NCBI RefSeq assembly: GCF_003610895.1
Contig: NZ_MCAS01000009.1
Coordinates: 1 to 64,000, forward strand
Source: Paraburkholderia fungorum
GTDB taxonomy: Bacteria; Pseudomonadota; Gammaproteobacteria; Burkholderiales; Burkholderiaceae
Length of the DNA stretch: 64,000 nt
Direction of reading: 5' to 3'
Notes under the pieces: generated by a model
The model's database searches: none
What the model saw: only the letters and a program-made list of their open reading frames with translations
What the model was told of the DNA's origin: nothing
Translations under genes and position numbers: made by a program
In this document: piece by piece, positions 1 through 9,554 of the stretch
How the letters are laid out: every line of letters begins with the position of its first letter
How positions within the stretch are numbered: position 1 is the first letter of the stretch

Positions 1-264
1 GCGGAAACGCTGTCGCTGAGCCTGCCCGCTGTGATCACCACCGATCTGCGCCTGAACGAGCCGCGCTACGTGACGCTGCCGAACATCATGAAGGCGAAGA
101 AGAAGCCGCTGGAAGTCGTCAAGCCGGAAGACCTCGGCGTTGATGTGACGCCGCGCCTGAAGACGCTGAAGGTTGTCGAGCCGCCGAAGCGCTCCGCCGG
201 TGTGAAGGTGCCGGATGTGAAGACGCTGGTCGAGAAGCTGAAGACCGAAGCCAAGGTGCTGTGA
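1..264 (+). CDS. etfB: Electron transfer flavoprotein beta subunit, C-terminal part (cut by window edge)
   Basis: The reading frame is open from the first base and ends in TGA, giving about 87 residues of a protein that begins outside the window. The visible part ([20 protein letters not shown], then IMKAKKKP) matches the conserved C-terminal half of EtfB, in which a basic AKKKP stretch follows the ADP/AMP-binding region. EtfB pairs with EtfA to form the soluble ETF, which takes electrons from acyl-CoA dehydrogenases and passes them to ETF-ubiquinone oxidoreductase. It lies 13 bases before etfA, so the two are co-transcribed. Confidence 0.93.
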   Translation, partial: AETLSLSLPAVITTDLRLNEPRYVTLPNIMKAKKKPLEVVKPEDLGVDVTPRLKTLKVVEPPKRSAGVKVPDVKTLVEKLKTEAKVL

Positions 265-277
265 GGAGACGGACGAA

Positions 278-1213
278 ATGACGAATCTGGTAATTGCTGA
301 ACACGACGGTGCATCGATCAAAGCCGCGACGCTGAACACGATCGCAGCGGCACAGAAGATCGGTGGCGACATTCATGTGCTGGTCGCAGGTGAAAACGCA
401 CAGGCCGCGGCGGATGCGGCAGCGAAGATTGCGGGCGTGAGCAAGGTGTTGCTGGCCGACGCGCCGCAACTGGCAGCGGGCCTCGCGGAAAACGTCGAAG
501 CGACAGTGCTGAACATCGCGAAGAACTACACGCACATCCTCGCGCCGGCGACTGCCTACGGCAAGAACATCGCGCCGCGTATCGCCGCGAAGCTCGACGT
601 CGCACAGATCAGCGACATCACCGCCGTGGACAGCGCCGACACGTTCGAGCGCCCGATCTACGCCGGCAACGCAATCGCGACGGTGCAATCGGCTGATCCG
701 ATCAAGGTCATCACGGTTCGCACGACGGGTTTCGATGCGGTCGCAGCAGAAGGCGGCAGCGCAGCGGTCGAGAAGATCGAAGCAGCCGCCGACAGCGGCC
801 TGTCGCAGTTCGTCAGCCGTGAAGTGACGAAGCTGGACCGTCCGGAACTGACCTCGGCGAAGATCATCGTCTCGGGTGGCCGGGGTCTCGGCAACGGCGA
901 GAACTACACCAAGGTGCTGGAGCCGCTGGCCGACAAGCTGAACGCGGCGCTGGGCGCATCGCGTGCAGCGGTCGATGCGGGCTTCGTGCCGAACGACTAT
1001 CAGGTCGGCCAGACCGGCAAGATCGTCGCGCCGCAACTGTACGTGGCGGTCGGCATCTCCGGTGCGATCCAGCATCTGGCCGGTATGAAGGACTCGAAGG
1101 TGATCGTGGCGATCAACAAGGACCCGGAAGCGCCGATTTTCAGCGTCGCCGATTATGGTCTGGTGGGTGATCTGTTCACGGTCGTGCCGGAACTCGTGAG
1201 CGAGCTCGGCTAA
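278..1213 (+). CDS. etfA: Electron transfer flavoprotein alpha subunit
   Basis: This 311-residue protein has the usual EtfA length. The N-terminal domain (about 1-185) is an adenine-nucleotide alpha-hydrolase-like fold. The C-terminal FAD domain starts near residue 190 and carries the family signatures [12 protein letters not shown], the VGQTGK segment and [12 protein letters not shown], followed by [10 protein letters not shown]. The start has a GAGGAGAC Shine-Dalgarno and follows etfB closely. EtfA binds the FAD of the heterodimeric flavoprotein that shuttles electrons from beta-oxidation dehydrogenases. An intrinsic terminator follows, so the acyl-CoA dehydrogenase downstream probably has its own transcription or relies on read-through. 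Confidence 0.96.
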   Translation: MTNLVIAEHDGASIKAATLNTIAAAQKIGGDIHVLVAGENAQAAADAAAKIAGVSKVLLADAPQLAAGLAENVEATVLNIAKNYTHILAPATAYGKNIAPRIAAKLDVAQISDITAVDSADTFERPIYAGNAIATVQSADPIKVITVRTTGFDAVAAEGGSAAVEKIEAAADSGLSQFVSREVTKLDRPELTSAKIIVSGGRGLGNGENYTKVLEPLADKLNAALGASRAAVDAGFVPNDYQVGQTGKIVAPQLYVAVGISGAIQHLAGMKDSKVIVAINKDPEAPIFSVADYGLVGDLFTVVPELVSELG

Positions 1214-1252
1214 GCGCCGTAGCGCCGGTTACAAGGCGTCTGGCAGCACACG

Positions 1253-1291
1253 AAAGGGCGCAGGACCTATCAAGTCCGGCGCCCTTTTTTT
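1253..1291 (+). terminator. Intrinsic terminator after etfA
   Basis: An AAAGGGCGC arm and its GCGCCCTTT complement, extended inside by AGGAC/GTCC pairing, form a stem that ends in a run of seven T. It separates the etf genes from the acyl-CoA dehydrogenase. Confidence 0.85.
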
Positions 1292-1316
1292 ATCGACAGG
1301 CAGGAGGAGAACTGAA

Positions 1317-3107
1317 ATGAGCTATACGGCGCCCATCAAGGACATGCTGTTCGTGATGAAAGAACTGGCCGGTCTCGAAGACATCGCGACGCTGCCGGGC
1401 TTCGAAGACGCGAACCTCGACACGGCTCAGGCCGTGCTCGACGAATCGGCGAAACTGTGCGGTGAAGTGCTGGCGCCCTTGAACGTGGAAGGCGACCGCA
1501 ATCCGAGCAGCTGGAAGGACGGCGTGGTTACCGCGACGCCCGGTTTCAAGGATGCGTTCCGCCAGTTCGGCGAAGGCGGCTGGCAAGGCGTGCAACATCC
1601 GCTCGACTACGAAGGCCAGGGTCTGCCCAAGCTGATCGCTACAGCGTGTATCGAGATGCTGAACGCGTCGAACCTGTCGTTCGCGCTGTGCCCGCTGCTC
1701 ACGGATGGCGCCATCGAGGCGCTACTCACGGCGGGCAGCGAAGAGCAGAAACAAACCTACGTACCCAAGCTGATTTCCGGCGAGTGGACCGGCACGATGA
1801 ATCTGACCGAGCCGCAAGCCGGCTCCGATCTCGCCCTGGTACGCACGCGCGCAGAGCCGCAAGGCGACGGTTCGTTCAAGCTCTTCGGCACCAAGATCTT
1901 CATTACGTGGGGCGAGCACGACATGGCGCAGAACATCGCCCATCTCGTGCTGGCGCGCACGCCGAATGCACCGGAAGGCGTCAAGGGCATTTCGCTTTTC
2001 ATCGTGCCGAAGTTTCTGGTCAACGAAGACGGCTCGCTCGGCGAGCGTAACGACGTCCATTGCGTGTCGATCGAGCACAAGCTCGGCATCAAGGCGAGCC
2101 CGACGGCGGTGCTGCAATTCGGCGATCACGGCGGCGCGATCGGCCACCTGATCGGCGAAGAAAATCGCGGCCTCGAGTACATGTTCATCATGATGAACGC
2201 GGCGCGTTTCGCGGTGGGCATGCAAGGCGTTGCCGTGTCGGATCGTGCCTATCAAAAGGCTGTGGCGTATGCGAAGGATCGCGTGCAGAGCCGGCCGGTG
2301 GATGGCTCCGCGAAACAGTCGGTGGCGATCATTCAGCACCCGGACGTGCGTCGCATGCTCGCCACGATGCGTGGTCTCACCGAGGCGTCGCGCGCGTTGG
2401 CGTATGTCGCCGCGGCTCACTGCGATATCGCGCATCGTCACCCCGACGAAGCCAGGCGTGCCGAACATCAGGCGATCTACGAATACCTCGTGCCGATCGT
2501 GAAGGGCTGGAGCACGGAACTGTCGATCGACGTGACGAGCCTCGGCGTGCAGGTTCATGGCGGCATGGGTTTCATCGAAGAAACCGGTGCAGCGCAGTAC
2601 TACCGCGACGCGCGCATTCTGCCGATCTACGAAGGGACGACCGCGATCCAGGCCAACGACCTGATCGGCCGCAAGACTTTGCGTGACGGCGGCAAGGTGG
2701 CGAAGGCGCTGCTGGCCGGCGTCGCCGAAACGATCGAGGCGCTCGGTGCGCAACAAGGCGCGGCGTTCGAATCGATGAAGACGTATCTGGCGCAGGGGCA
2801 TCGTTCGCTCGCCGCGGTGATCGATTTCGTTGTCGCCAACACGAAGAGCGATCCGAACGCGGTGTTCGCCGGCAGTGTGCCGTATCTGAAGCTGGCGGGC
2901 ATTGTGCTGGGCGGCTGGCAGATGGCGCGCGCGTTGCTCGTGGCGGCTGAAAAGCGCGCCGAGGATCCGTCGTTCTACGGCGCGAAGGTCGCCACCGCGC
3001 AGTTCTACGCTGAGCATGTGCTGCCGCTGGCTTCGGCCCTGGAAGCGTCGATTGTCACGGCGAAGGGTGGGGAGAGCGTGCTGGCGCTGTCCGAAGATCA
3101 GTTCTGA
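1317..3107 (+). CDS. Acyl-CoA dehydrogenase, long DmdC-like form
   Basis: At 596 residues this belongs to the long acyl-CoA dehydrogenase subgroup (DmdC/3-methylmercaptopropionyl-CoA dehydrogenase-like), which carries an extra C-terminal domain. The central domain contains NLTEPQAGSDLALVRT (flavin/substrate contact) and FGTKIFITWGEHD. The region VHGGMGFIEETGAAQYYRDA then leads to PIYEGTTAIQANDLIGRK, whose YEGTT glutamate is the expected catalytic base. The C-terminal extension (about 455-596) is helical. A strong GGAGGAG ribosome-binding site precedes the ATG. Its place just after etfBA suggests that it donates electrons to that ETF. Substrate chain length cannot be read from sequence. Confidence 0.9.
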   Translation: MSYTAPIKDMLFVMKELAGLEDIATLPGFEDANLDTAQAVLDESAKLCGEVLAPLNVEGDRNPSSWKDGVVTATPGFKDAFRQFGEGGWQGVQHPLDYEGQGLPKLIATACIEMLNASNLSFALCPLLTDGAIEALLTAGSEEQKQTYVPKLISGEWTGTMNLTEPQAGSDLALVRTRAEPQGDGSFKLFGTKIFITWGEHDMAQNIAHLVLARTPNAPEGVKGISLFIVPKFLVNEDGSLGERNDVHCVSIEHKLGIKASPTAVLQFGDHGGAIGHLIGEENRGLEYMFIMMNAARFAVGMQGVAVSDRAYQKAVAYAKDRVQSRPVDGSAKQSVAIIQHPDVRRMLATMRGLTEASRALAYVAAAHCDIAHRHPDEARRAEHQAIYEYLVPIVKGWSTELSIDVTSLGVQVHGGMGFIEETGAAQYYRDARILPIYEGTTAIQANDLIGRKTLRDGGKVAKALLAGVAETIEALGAQQGAAFESMKTYLAQGHRSLAAVIDFVVANTKSDPNAVFAGSVPYLKLAGIVLGGWQMARALLVAAEKRAEDPSFYGAKVATAQFYAEHVLPLASALEASIVTAKGGESVLALSEDQF

Positions 3108-3150
3108 TGCTGCATTGCTGTCGAGCCATGTAGTGAAGGCTCACGCATAA

Positions 3151-3190
3151 AAAGACAAACGGCGCCCTGTTCGGGGCGCCGTTTGTCTTT
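3151..3190. terminator. Bidirectional terminator between acyl-CoA dehydrogenase and dadA
   Basis: A perfect 17-bp inverted repeat (AAAGACAAACGGCGCCC and its complement) surrounds a 6-base loop, with A-rich and T-rich edges. The two flanking genes converge on it, so it can stop transcripts from both sides. Confidence 0.9.
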
Positions 3191-3266
3191 GTCAGGCCGG
3201 TCTGTCTGTGATGACGAACCGGCGCAACCGCTCGCGAAGCGTTGAAACGTTAATCCAGGTTAATCC

Positions 3267-4553
3267 TTATGCATAAGCCGGGCGATGTGCGCCGCCGGTC
3301 TCGCCGAGATAGCGATGCACCGACAGATCGTCAGCCTTGATTGCCGGTTGCTTGCCCGACATCACGTCGGCCAGCAATTGGCCCGAGCCGCACGACATGG
3401 TCCATCCCAGCGTGCCGTGACCCGTGTTCAAAAACAGGTTAGGCACGGGGGTGCGGCCGACGATCGGCGTGCCGTCCGGCGTCATCGGACGCAGGCCGGT
3501 CCAGAAGCTGGCCTTCGACGTATCGCCGCCGCCCGGAAACAGATCGTTCACGCACAGTTCCAGCGTTTCGCGGCGCGCCTCGCGCAACGATTTGTCGAAA
3601 CCGACGATCTCCGCCATGCCGCCGACGCGAATCCGGTCGTCGAAGCGCGTGATCGCGATCTTGTAGGTTTCGTCGAGCACGGTCGAAACCGGTGCGGACG
3701 CCTCGTTGACGATCGGCGCGGTGATCGAATAACCCTTGAGCGGGTAGACCGGAATCTTCACGAGGCCGGACAGGAATTTCGTCGAGTACGAACCGAGCGC
3801 CACGACGAACGAATCCGCGCGCACCAGTTCATCGCCGCATTGCACGCCCGCGATACGGTCGCCCGCCATGGCGAGTGCGTCGATCGGCGTGTTGTAGCGG
3901 AACTTGACACCCAGCTGTTCGGCCAGCGCGGCGAGGCGCGTGGTGAACATCTGGCAATCGCCGGTTTCGTCGCCCGGCAGGCGCAGACCGCCCGTCAGCT
4001 TGTGCGAGACAGCGGCGAGCGCCGGTTCGGCTTGCCCGAGTTCGGCCGACGACAGCAATTCATACGGCACGTTGGCTTCCTGCAGCACGGCGATGTCTTT
4101 CGCGGCGCCGTCGAACTGTTGTTGCGTGCGGAACACCTGCAGCGTGCCGCCGGTGCGGCCTTCGTACTGGATGCCGGTTTCGGCGCGCAGCGCCTGCAAA
4201 CAATCGCGGCTGTATTCAGCGAGGCGGACCATGCGGCCCTTGTTCACGGCATAACGCGACGACGTGCAGTTCTGCAGCATCTGCCACATCCATTGCAACT
4301 GGAATTGCGTGCCGTCGAGGCGGATCGCCAGCGGCGCATGTTTCTGGAACATCCACTTGACGGCCTTCAGCGGCACGCCTGGTGCGGCCCACGGCGACGC
4401 GTAGCCCGGCGAGATCTGGCCGGCATTGGCAAAGCTGGTTTCGAGCGCCGGGCCGGCCTCGCGATCGATCACCGTGACTTCGTGACCGGCACGCGCCAGA
4501 TAATAAGCACTCGTCACACCGACGACGCCACTGCCCAAAACGACAACTCGCAT
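3267..4553 (-). CDS. dadA: D-amino acid dehydrogenase small subunit
   Basis: This 428-residue FAD oxidoreductase starts at the ATG that gives [20 protein letters not shown], a canonical GxGxxG Rossmann motif at the very N-terminus, with a GGAG site 6 bases upstream. A longer frame upstream exists but lacks such a site. Family motifs seen are [19 protein letters not shown], the KGYSIT segment and, near the end, [19 protein letters not shown], typical of DadA. The enzyme oxidises D-amino acids, classically D-alanine, to 2-oxo acids at the membrane and passes electrons to quinone. It is divergent from an Lrp-family regulator, the usual control arrangement for alanine catabolism. Confidence 0.95.
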   Translation of the reverse strand: MRVVVLGSGVVGVTSAYYLARAGHEVTVIDREAGPALETSFANAGQISPGYASPWAAPGVPLKAVKWMFQKHAPLAIRLDGTQFQLQWMWQMLQNCTSSRYAVNKGRMVRLAEYSRDCLQALRAETGIQYEGRTGGTLQVFRTQQQFDGAAKDIAVLQEANVPYELLSSAELGQAEPALAAVSHKLTGGLRLPGDETGDCQMFTTRLAALAEQLGVKFRYNTPIDALAMAGDRIAGVQCGDELVRADSFVVALGSYSTKFLSGLVKIPVYPLKGYSITAPIVNEASAPVSTVLDETYKIAITRFDDRIRVGGMAEIVGFDKSLREARRETLELCVNDLFPGGGDTSKASFWTGLRPMTPDGTPIVGRTPVPNLFLNTGHGTLGWTMSCGSGQLLADVMSGKQPAIKADDLSVHRYLGETGGAHRPAYA

Positions 4554-4713
4554 AGCTGCTCCAGAGAAAGGTCTGAGGGCGCCGCGCTCGTCGATTCGTT
4601 GGCATTCATTCGATTGACGAGGTGTAACGCGGATCACCCAGTGTTAACCGCTATACTATTAACAGTCAGGTAGGTTTTGTTATTGTATTTTCAGAATTTT
4701 CAGCAAAAACACC

Positions 4714-5202
4714 ATGCGCACACAACGCCAACCGATCCGGGCTCTCGACAAACTCGATCACAAGATCTTGCGGCTCCTGCAGCAGGACGGCCGAATGGCG
4801 ATGAAAGACCTCGCCGAACAGGTTGGGCTGTCGGTTACGCCGTGTATCGAGCGCGTCAAGCGGATGGAGCGTGATGGCGTGATCACCGGCTATCACGCAC
4901 GTGTCAACCCGGCTGAGCTGGGCGCCGCGCTGCTGGTGTTCGTCGAGATCACGCTCGATCACAAAAGCGGCAACATGTTCGACCAGTTCCGCCGCGAAGT
5001 GCAGAAGATTCCCGAGGTGCTGGAGTGCCACCTCGTGTCAGGCGACTTCGACTATCTGATCAAGGCGCGCATTGGCGAAATGGCCGATTACCGCAAACTG
5101 CTGGGCGACATCCTGCTGCAACTGCCCGGCGCGGTGCAGTCGAAGAGCTATGTGGTGATGGAAGAGATCAAGGAAACGCTGACGATCGCGGTTGGCGATT
5201 AG
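4714..5202 (+). CDS. Lrp/AsnC-family transcriptional regulator
   Basis: The 162-residue protein has the Lrp plan. An N-terminal helix-turn-helix (about 10-60) reads LDKLDHKILRLLQQDGRM and ERVKRMERDGVITGY. A C-terminal RAM ligand/oligomerisation domain (about 70-155) includes the CHLVSGDFDYLIK segment. It is divergent from dadA across about 160 bp of AT-rich DNA (for example around 4650-4705), a plausible Lrp-type binding region. By analogy with other proteobacteria it probably senses alanine or leucine and controls dadA and itself. That role is inferred from position. Confidence 0.9.
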   Translation: MRTQRQPIRALDKLDHKILRLLQQDGRMAMKDLAEQVGLSVTPCIERVKRMERDGVITGYHARVNPAELGAALLVFVEITLDHKSGNMFDQFRREVQKIPEVLECHLVSGDFDYLIKARIGEMADYRKLLGDILLQLPGAVQSKSYVVMEEIKETLTIAVGD

Positions 5203-5247
5203 GTGACTGCGAAGGTCCGTAGCTGGGCTCGACAAACGGCGTAAACA

Positions 5248-5263
5248 CTGTATATTTATACAG
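5248..5263 (+). promoter_or_regulatory. LexA (SOS) box
   Basis: CTGTATATTTATACAG matches the proteobacterial LexA consensus CTGT-N8-ACAG and differs from CTGTATATATATACAG at one position. It lies 39 bp before the preferred GTG start of the radical SAM gene, where LexA would cover its promoter. Confidence 0.75.
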
Positions 5264-5302
5264 GTGTTTTGCGCCGTTTCCTGTTTTTTGCGTGCTCCAG
5301 CC

Positions 5303-6445
5303 GTGACCGATTCCGACCCCCACTCAGCGAACGAATTCCCAATCGCTCCGCCCACGCCTCGCAAGGGGCGCGGTGCGGTGACGAACATGCAAGGCCGTTA
5401 CGAAGTCGACCAGCGCGAAGGGGTGGACGACGGCTGGCTGTCGTCGTCAGAGGAAGACGGCGAACCCAAGGTGCTGCGCACGCAGGTTTTCGAAGAGCGG
5501 GCCAAGACCATTCTCACGCGCAATGCGTCGCCGGATATTCCGTTCAGCGTATCGCTGAACCCGTATCGGGGCTGCGAGCATGGCTGTATCTATTGCTTCG
5601 CTCGGCCCACGCATAGTTATCTGGGGCTCTCGCCCGGTCTCGACTTCGAAAGCCGCATTTACGCGAAGATCAACGCGCCCGAATTGCTCGAACGCGAGTT
5701 GTCGAAGAAGTCCTATGTACCCGAGCCGATCGCGCTGGGCGTCATTACCGACGCCTGGCAGCCCGCCGAACGTGATTTGCGGCTTACGCGGCGGGTGATC
5801 GAAGTGCTCAGCGAGCGGGGTCATCCATTTGCGGCGATCACCAAATCGTCGCTGATCGAGCGCGATCTCGATCTGCTCGCACCCATGGCGGCGCGCGGGC
5901 AGTTCATGGCGGCTATCACCATCACCACGCTCGATGCGGATATCGCGCGCACGCTCGAGCCGCGTGCGGCCACGCCGTCGCGTCGATTGCGCACCATCCG
6001 TACGTTGAGCGAGGCGGGTATTCCCGTTGGCGTGAGCATTGCGCCGGTGATTCCGTTCGTCACCGAGCAGGACATGGAGCGCGTGCTGGAAGCTTGTGCC
6101 GAGGCCGGCGCAAGCAATGCGAGCTACATCGTGTTGCGCCTGCCGTGGGAAGTCGCGCCGCTATTCAAAGATTGGCTCGCGGCGCATTTCCCCGATCGTG
6201 CTGATCGTGTGATGAGCCGCGTGCGCGATATGCGGGGCGGGAAGGACTACGACTCGAACTTCTCCACTCGCATGAAGGGAGAGGGGCTATGGGCAGATTT
6301 GCTGAAACAACGCTTCCATCAGGCCGCACGCCGGCTCGGGCTAAACCAGCGCGATCGCGGCATTCTGGATATGTCGCACTTTCGTCGGGCCGAATTGGCG
6401 CGTCCTGAGCCGCCGCGCGAGAATCCCCAGTTGAGGCTTTTCTAG
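5303..6445 (+). CDS. PA0069-family radical SAM protein (SplB/COG1533-like), probably SOS-regulated
   Basis: This protein of about 380 residues carries a radical SAM cluster motif in the C-x3-C-x2-C form (CEHGCIYC), within the family signature SLNPYRGCEHGCIYCFARPT. A conserved GRGAVTNMQGRYE segment precedes it, as in PA0069/Rv2578c-type proteins of the spore-photoproduct-lyase superfamily. The frame is open to a GTG at 5264, but that codon abuts the LexA box and leaves no room for a leader. The GTG at 5303 is therefore preferred; its ribosome-binding site is weak. Proteins of this family are presumed to act in DNA repair, but no reaction is established. The SOS operator supports a damage-response role. 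Confidence 0.85.
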   Translation: MTDSDPHSANEFPIAPPTPRKGRGAVTNMQGRYEVDQREGVDDGWLSSSEEDGEPKVLRTQVFEERAKTILTRNASPDIPFSVSLNPYRGCEHGCIYCFARPTHSYLGLSPGLDFESRIYAKINAPELLERELSKKSYVPEPIALGVITDAWQPAERDLRLTRRVIEVLSERGHPFAAITKSSLIERDLDLLAPMAARGQFMAAITITTLDADIARTLEPRAATPSRRLRTIRTLSEAGIPVGVSIAPVIPFVTEQDMERVLEACAEAGASNASYIVLRLPWEVAPLFKDWLAAHFPDRADRVMSRVRDMRGGKDYDSNFSTRMKGEGLWADLLKQRFHQAARRLGLNQRDRGILDMSHFRRAELARPEPPRENPQLRLF

Positions 6446-6461
6446 CGCGGTGCGCGGCAGA

Positions 6462-6929
6462 TCATTGCGACAGCGCCTTGGCCGCCTGGACCTGACTTTC
6501 GAAGTAAGTCTGAAATGAGATTGCGAGGCCCGTCATCAGCAGGAACGCCCCGATCAGCAGGGAAAAGATCACGATGAAAATGACGGTCCAGCCCGAGCGG
6601 CTCTTGCGTTGAGTGTGCGCATTGAACTGCGCGTCCCATTTTTCATCCGGGCGCAGGCCATAGACGATCGCTGCCAGAAAAGCGGAGAGCAGCGAAACAG
6701 CGCCGAAAAACGCCAGCACCCAACCGGGCATGGAGGCTCGCTCGCTTGCCACCACCAGCAGGGCGCCTGGAATCCCGATTAGCGTGCCGAGCAGATGAGC
6801 CCAGCCGTAAATGTCACGCTTGCCGTACAGATAGAAGCGGTGGGCGCCGAGGCTGCCGAAGAAGAATGCCAGCGCAGCGGTAATCGTCTTGGATCTGAAA
6901 TGCGAGGAAGTCGAAGCAAGGGTGGACAT
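6462..6929 (-). CDS. TM2-domain membrane protein
   Basis: A 155-residue membrane protein is predicted from the ATG giving MSTLASTSSHFRSKT. A TM2-type segment (about 15-60) has the hallmark FFGSLGAHRFYLYGKRDIYG, with the G-x-HRFYLG-like turn between two membrane helices. Further hydrophobic stretches follow at about 65-90 and 115-145. A longer upstream frame lacks hydrophobic or conserved character and was not used. TM2 proteins have no defined enzymatic role. It lies 119 bp downstream of the PQQ-type dehydrogenase on the same strand and may share its transcript. Confidence 0.8.
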   Translation of the reverse strand: MSTLASTSSHFRSKTITAALAFFFGSLGAHRFYLYGKRDIYGWAHLLGTLIGIPGALLVVASERASMPGWVLAFFGAVSLLSAFLAAIVYGLRPDEKWDAQFNAHTQRKSRSGWTVIFIVIFSLLIGAFLLMTGLAISFQTYFESQVQAAKALSQ

Positions 6930-7048
6930 GTAGGCGAGAGCAGAGTGACAGGCGGTCGAAAGGAGCGGCGCGCCGGCGGCGCGGACCGTCGCGCATTCTA
7001 CGCCACGCCGTGTGGTGGCGCTCACGTGACAGGTGAGCGCGGCTACGG

Positions 7049-8251
7049 TCAAGGTGCCGAGTAGGTCACGCGGTAGACCGCGCCGGCGTAGTCGTCGCTG
7101 ATCAGGAGTGAACCGTCAGGCATCGGTTGCACGTCAACCGGGCGGCCCCATACCGTTTCGCCCGGTTGGAGCCAGCCTTCGGCAAAGACTTCCTGGCGTG
7201 CGTTGCGGCCGTCAGGGTCGGTGATCACCCGCACGACGCGGTAGCCGACCTTCTTGCTGCGGTTCCACGAGCCGTGTTCGGCGATAAAAATACTGTCCCG
7301 ATAGGCGGCCGGAAACATCGAACCGGTGTAAAAACGCATGCCGAGCGAGGCCACGTGCGCGCCGAGTTTGACAACCGGCGGCGTGAAGGCGCTGCAGGGG
7401 TGGTCCTTGCCGAATTCGGGGTCGGGCGTGTCGCCGCCGTGGCAGTACGGAAAACCGAAATCCATGCCGACGCGCGGCGCGCGGTTGAGCTTGTCGTCCG
7501 GTACGTCGTCGCCCATCAGATCGCGGCCGTTGTCGGTGAACCACAGTTCGTGCGTCACCGGATGCCACGCGAAGCCGACCGTGTTGCGAACGCCGCGCGC
7601 CACCACTTCATAGTGGCTGCCGTCCGGGTCCATGCGGCCAATCAGGCCGAAGCGGTCGCGGTCTTTCAGGCAGACGTTGCAGGGTGCGCCTTGCGGCACG
7701 TATAGCTTGCCATCTGGCCCGAAAGCGATGAATTTCCAGCCGTGATGCGTCTCTGCCGGCAGTTTGTCGGTGACGACAACGGGCTTGGGCGGGTCGTTCA
7801 GATGGGCGTCGATCGCGTCGAAGCGTAGAATTTTCGATACCGCGGACACATACAGTGCGACATCCCGCCACGCTACGCCCGCTGGTGTTTCCAGTCCGGA
7901 GGCGATCACGTGACGCGCTGTCACGCGTCCGTCGCGCAATTCAAGCGCGTAGATGTGGCCGTCGAGGCTGCCTATATAGAGGACGCCTTTCGGCGAGAGC
8001 GCCATGCCCCGTGCGCTGGGTACCGCGTCCGACAGGACTTCGATATGGAAGCCCGGCGGCAGCTTGATGCGCTCGACCGGCAGCGCGGCCAGTGCCGGCA
8101 GGGCAGTTGCCGCGAGCAACAACGCTATGCCAGTCCGCAGTGCCCAAACGCGGATGGCTCGCGGCGCGCCGCTGAGCAGCAAAAAATCGGCGATTGGTCG
8201 AAAGATGGCGCGTGTGACGAAAAAAAACGCGGGCGGCAGCAGGAGTTTCAT
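7049..8251 (-). CDS. PQQ-dependent sugar (sorbosone-type) dehydrogenase, exported
   Basis: The 400-residue protein begins with a long N-terminal region ending in a hydrophobic segment and a likely signal cleavage site (ALLLAATALPALAALP, about residues 42-57). A six-bladed propeller follows, typical of soluble glucose/L-sorbosone dehydrogenases. Recognisable blade motifs are LPPGFHIEVLSDAVPSARGM, GVRNTVGFAWHPVTHELWFT with the following DNGRD, and FIAEHGSWNRS. It should act in the periplasm on a sugar or aldose using PQQ. Substrate is unknown. A GGAG site precedes the ATG, and the gene is divergent from rpsP. Confidence 0.85.
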   Translation of the reverse strand: MKLLLPPAFFFVTRAIFRPIADFLLLSGAPRAIRVWALRTGIALLLAATALPALAALPVERIKLPPGFHIEVLSDAVPSARGMALSPKGVLYIGSLDGHIYALELRDGRVTARHVIASGLETPAGVAWRDVALYVSAVSKILRFDAIDAHLNDPPKPVVVTDKLPAETHHGWKFIAFGPDGKLYVPQGAPCNVCLKDRDRFGLIGRMDPDGSHYEVVARGVRNTVGFAWHPVTHELWFTDNGRDLMGDDVPDDKLNRAPRVGMDFGFPYCHGGDTPDPEFGKDHPCSAFTPPVVKLGAHVASLGMRFYTGSMFPAAYRDSIFIAEHGSWNRSKKVGYRVVRVITDPDGRNARQEVFAEGWLQPGETVWGRPVDVQPMPDGSLLISDDYAGAVYRVTYSAP

Positions 8252-8349
8252 GGGCGCTCCGTCAGGGTATTCGGGCGTTTTGGCGCGGTCCAGGCCACCC
8301 GCCTGTATGACTGGCGCAACCCGGATACTCAGTTTATCCCCGTAAGTGT

Positions 8350-8378
8350 TTGTTATGGCGTCGGTTTCCCGCTATAAT
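8350..8378 (+). promoter_or_regulatory. Sigma-70 promoter of the rpsP operon
   Basis: TTGTTA and a perfect TATAAT are separated by 17 bp, about 45 bp before the rpsP ATG. This is the strongest -10 element seen in this part of the window. Confidence 0.85.
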
Positions 8379-8423
8379 CGCGTGTTTCAGTCGTTCCGCA
8401 CCCCGGTTTTCAAGGATTCTAAT

Positions 8424-8678
8424 ATGGTCATCATCCGCTTGGCTCGTGGCGGCTCCAAGAAGCGCCCGTTCTACAACATCGTCGCAACCGATTCGCGTAA
8501 CCGTCGTGACGGCCGCTTCATCGAACGCGTTGGCTTCTACAACCCGGTCGCTACGAAGGGTGAGTCGCTGCGTATCGCTCAAGACCGCCTGACGTACTGG
8601 CAAGGCGTTGGCGCACAACTGTCGCCGACCGTCGAGCGTCTCGTGAAAGAAGCGCAAAAGGCGCAGCCGGCTGCTTAA
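8424..8678 (+). CDS. rpsP: 30S ribosomal protein bS16
   Basis: The 84-residue product from the ATG at [20 protein letters not shown] is a standard S16, with the conserved [14 protein letters not shown] motif. AAGGATTC acts as ribosome-binding site. The open frame extends upstream into the promoter, so the internal ATG is the true start. It is the first gene of the classical rpsP-rimM-trmD-rplS operon and takes part in early 30S assembly. Confidence 0.98.
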   Translation: MVIIRLARGGSKKRPFYNIVATDSRNRRDGRFIERVGFYNPVATKGESLRIAQDRLTYWQGVGAQLSPTVERLVKEAQKAQPAA

Positions 8679-8795
8679 TGGTAGCTAGCATGCGTATCGT
8701 CGTCGGTTCGGCCGGCGGCTCGCGCAGCTTGCGTGAGCAGTCCGATGCGCGAGTTTTGCTGAAGCAGACGTCGAAGTCGGCAGTGAGGTTCTGTT

Positions 8796-9530
8796 ATGTC
8801 TGAGCGTGATTCCGGCGGTCCAGGTCGCGTCAAGGCAAAAGCGGCAGCCCCGCGCGCGAAGACGTCTGATCAGACGCCGTTCGGTGCATTCGTCCGCAAG
8901 CCGGTCGAAGGAGCCGAAGGCAAGGCGAAAGCCAAAGTTGCAAACGCCGCTTCCGGCGCCGCAGAAATGCGAGTGGAAACGGTGGAAAGCTGGCCGGCCG
9001 ATGCGGTCGAGGTCGGTGCAATCGTCGACGCTTACGGCCTCAAAGGCTGGGTCAAGGTAGCCGCGCACGCGGATGCCGGACATGGCGGAGACGCGTTGCT
9101 AAGCGCGAAGCGCTGGTGGTTGCTGAAAGGCCACGAGCGCAAGTCGGCGCCGTCATTACAGGCCAAAACGCATAGCGACAGTATCGTTGCCCATCTGGGC
9201 GGCGTCTCTGACCGCGATGTGGCGCTGGCATTGCGCGGCACGCGCGTTTATATCAGCCGCAGCGAATTTCCGGCTCTCGGGGCCGACGAATTCTACTGGG
9301 TCGACCTGCTCGGCCTGGATGTGGTGAACGTTGCCGGGGTTCACCTCGGTAAGGTTGCAGACATGATCGACAACGGTGCGCATTCGGTGTTGCGCATCGA
9401 ATATCCGGATACTGACAAAAGCGGTAAGCCGGTCACCGGCGAGCGTTTGATCCCGTTCGTCGGCGTCTTTGTCAAAACGGTGGATCAGGCGGCGAAGCAG
9501 ATCATCGTCGACTGGGAAGCTGATTACTAA
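8796..9530 (+). CDS. rimM: Ribosome maturation factor RimM, with N-terminal extension
   Basis: The core (about 68-244) is Rim[19 protein letters not shown] opens the beta-barrel domain, and the PRC-barrel domain includes [15 protein letters not shown] and [15 protein letters not shown]. It binds S19 and helps 30S head maturation. Compared with about 180 residues in E. coli, it has about 65 extra N-terminal residues that are Lys/Ala/Pro-rich and look disordered ([16 protein letters not shown]). The extension could be trimmed if an internal start is used, but no better ribosome-binding site was seen. It is the second gene of the ribosomal operon. Confidence 0.95.
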   Translation: MSERDSGGPGRVKAKAAAPRAKTSDQTPFGAFVRKPVEGAEGKAKAKVANAASGAAEMRVETVESWPADAVEVGAIVDAYGLKGWVKVAAHADAGHGGDALLSAKRWWLLKGHERKSAPSLQAKTHSDSIVAHLGGVSDRDVALALRGTRVYISRSEFPALGADEFYWVDLLGLDVVNVAGVHLGKVADMIDNGAHSVLRIEYPDTDKSGKPVTGERLIPFVGVFVKTVDQAAKQIIVDWEADY

Positions 9531-9554
9531 ATAACTCGCTGACTGGAGAGAGCG

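Noticed and set aside
5264..5303. GTG at 5264 as start of the radical SAM gene
   Set aside because: It directly follows the LexA box, leaving no leader or ribosome-binding site. The GTG at 5303 is more plausible.
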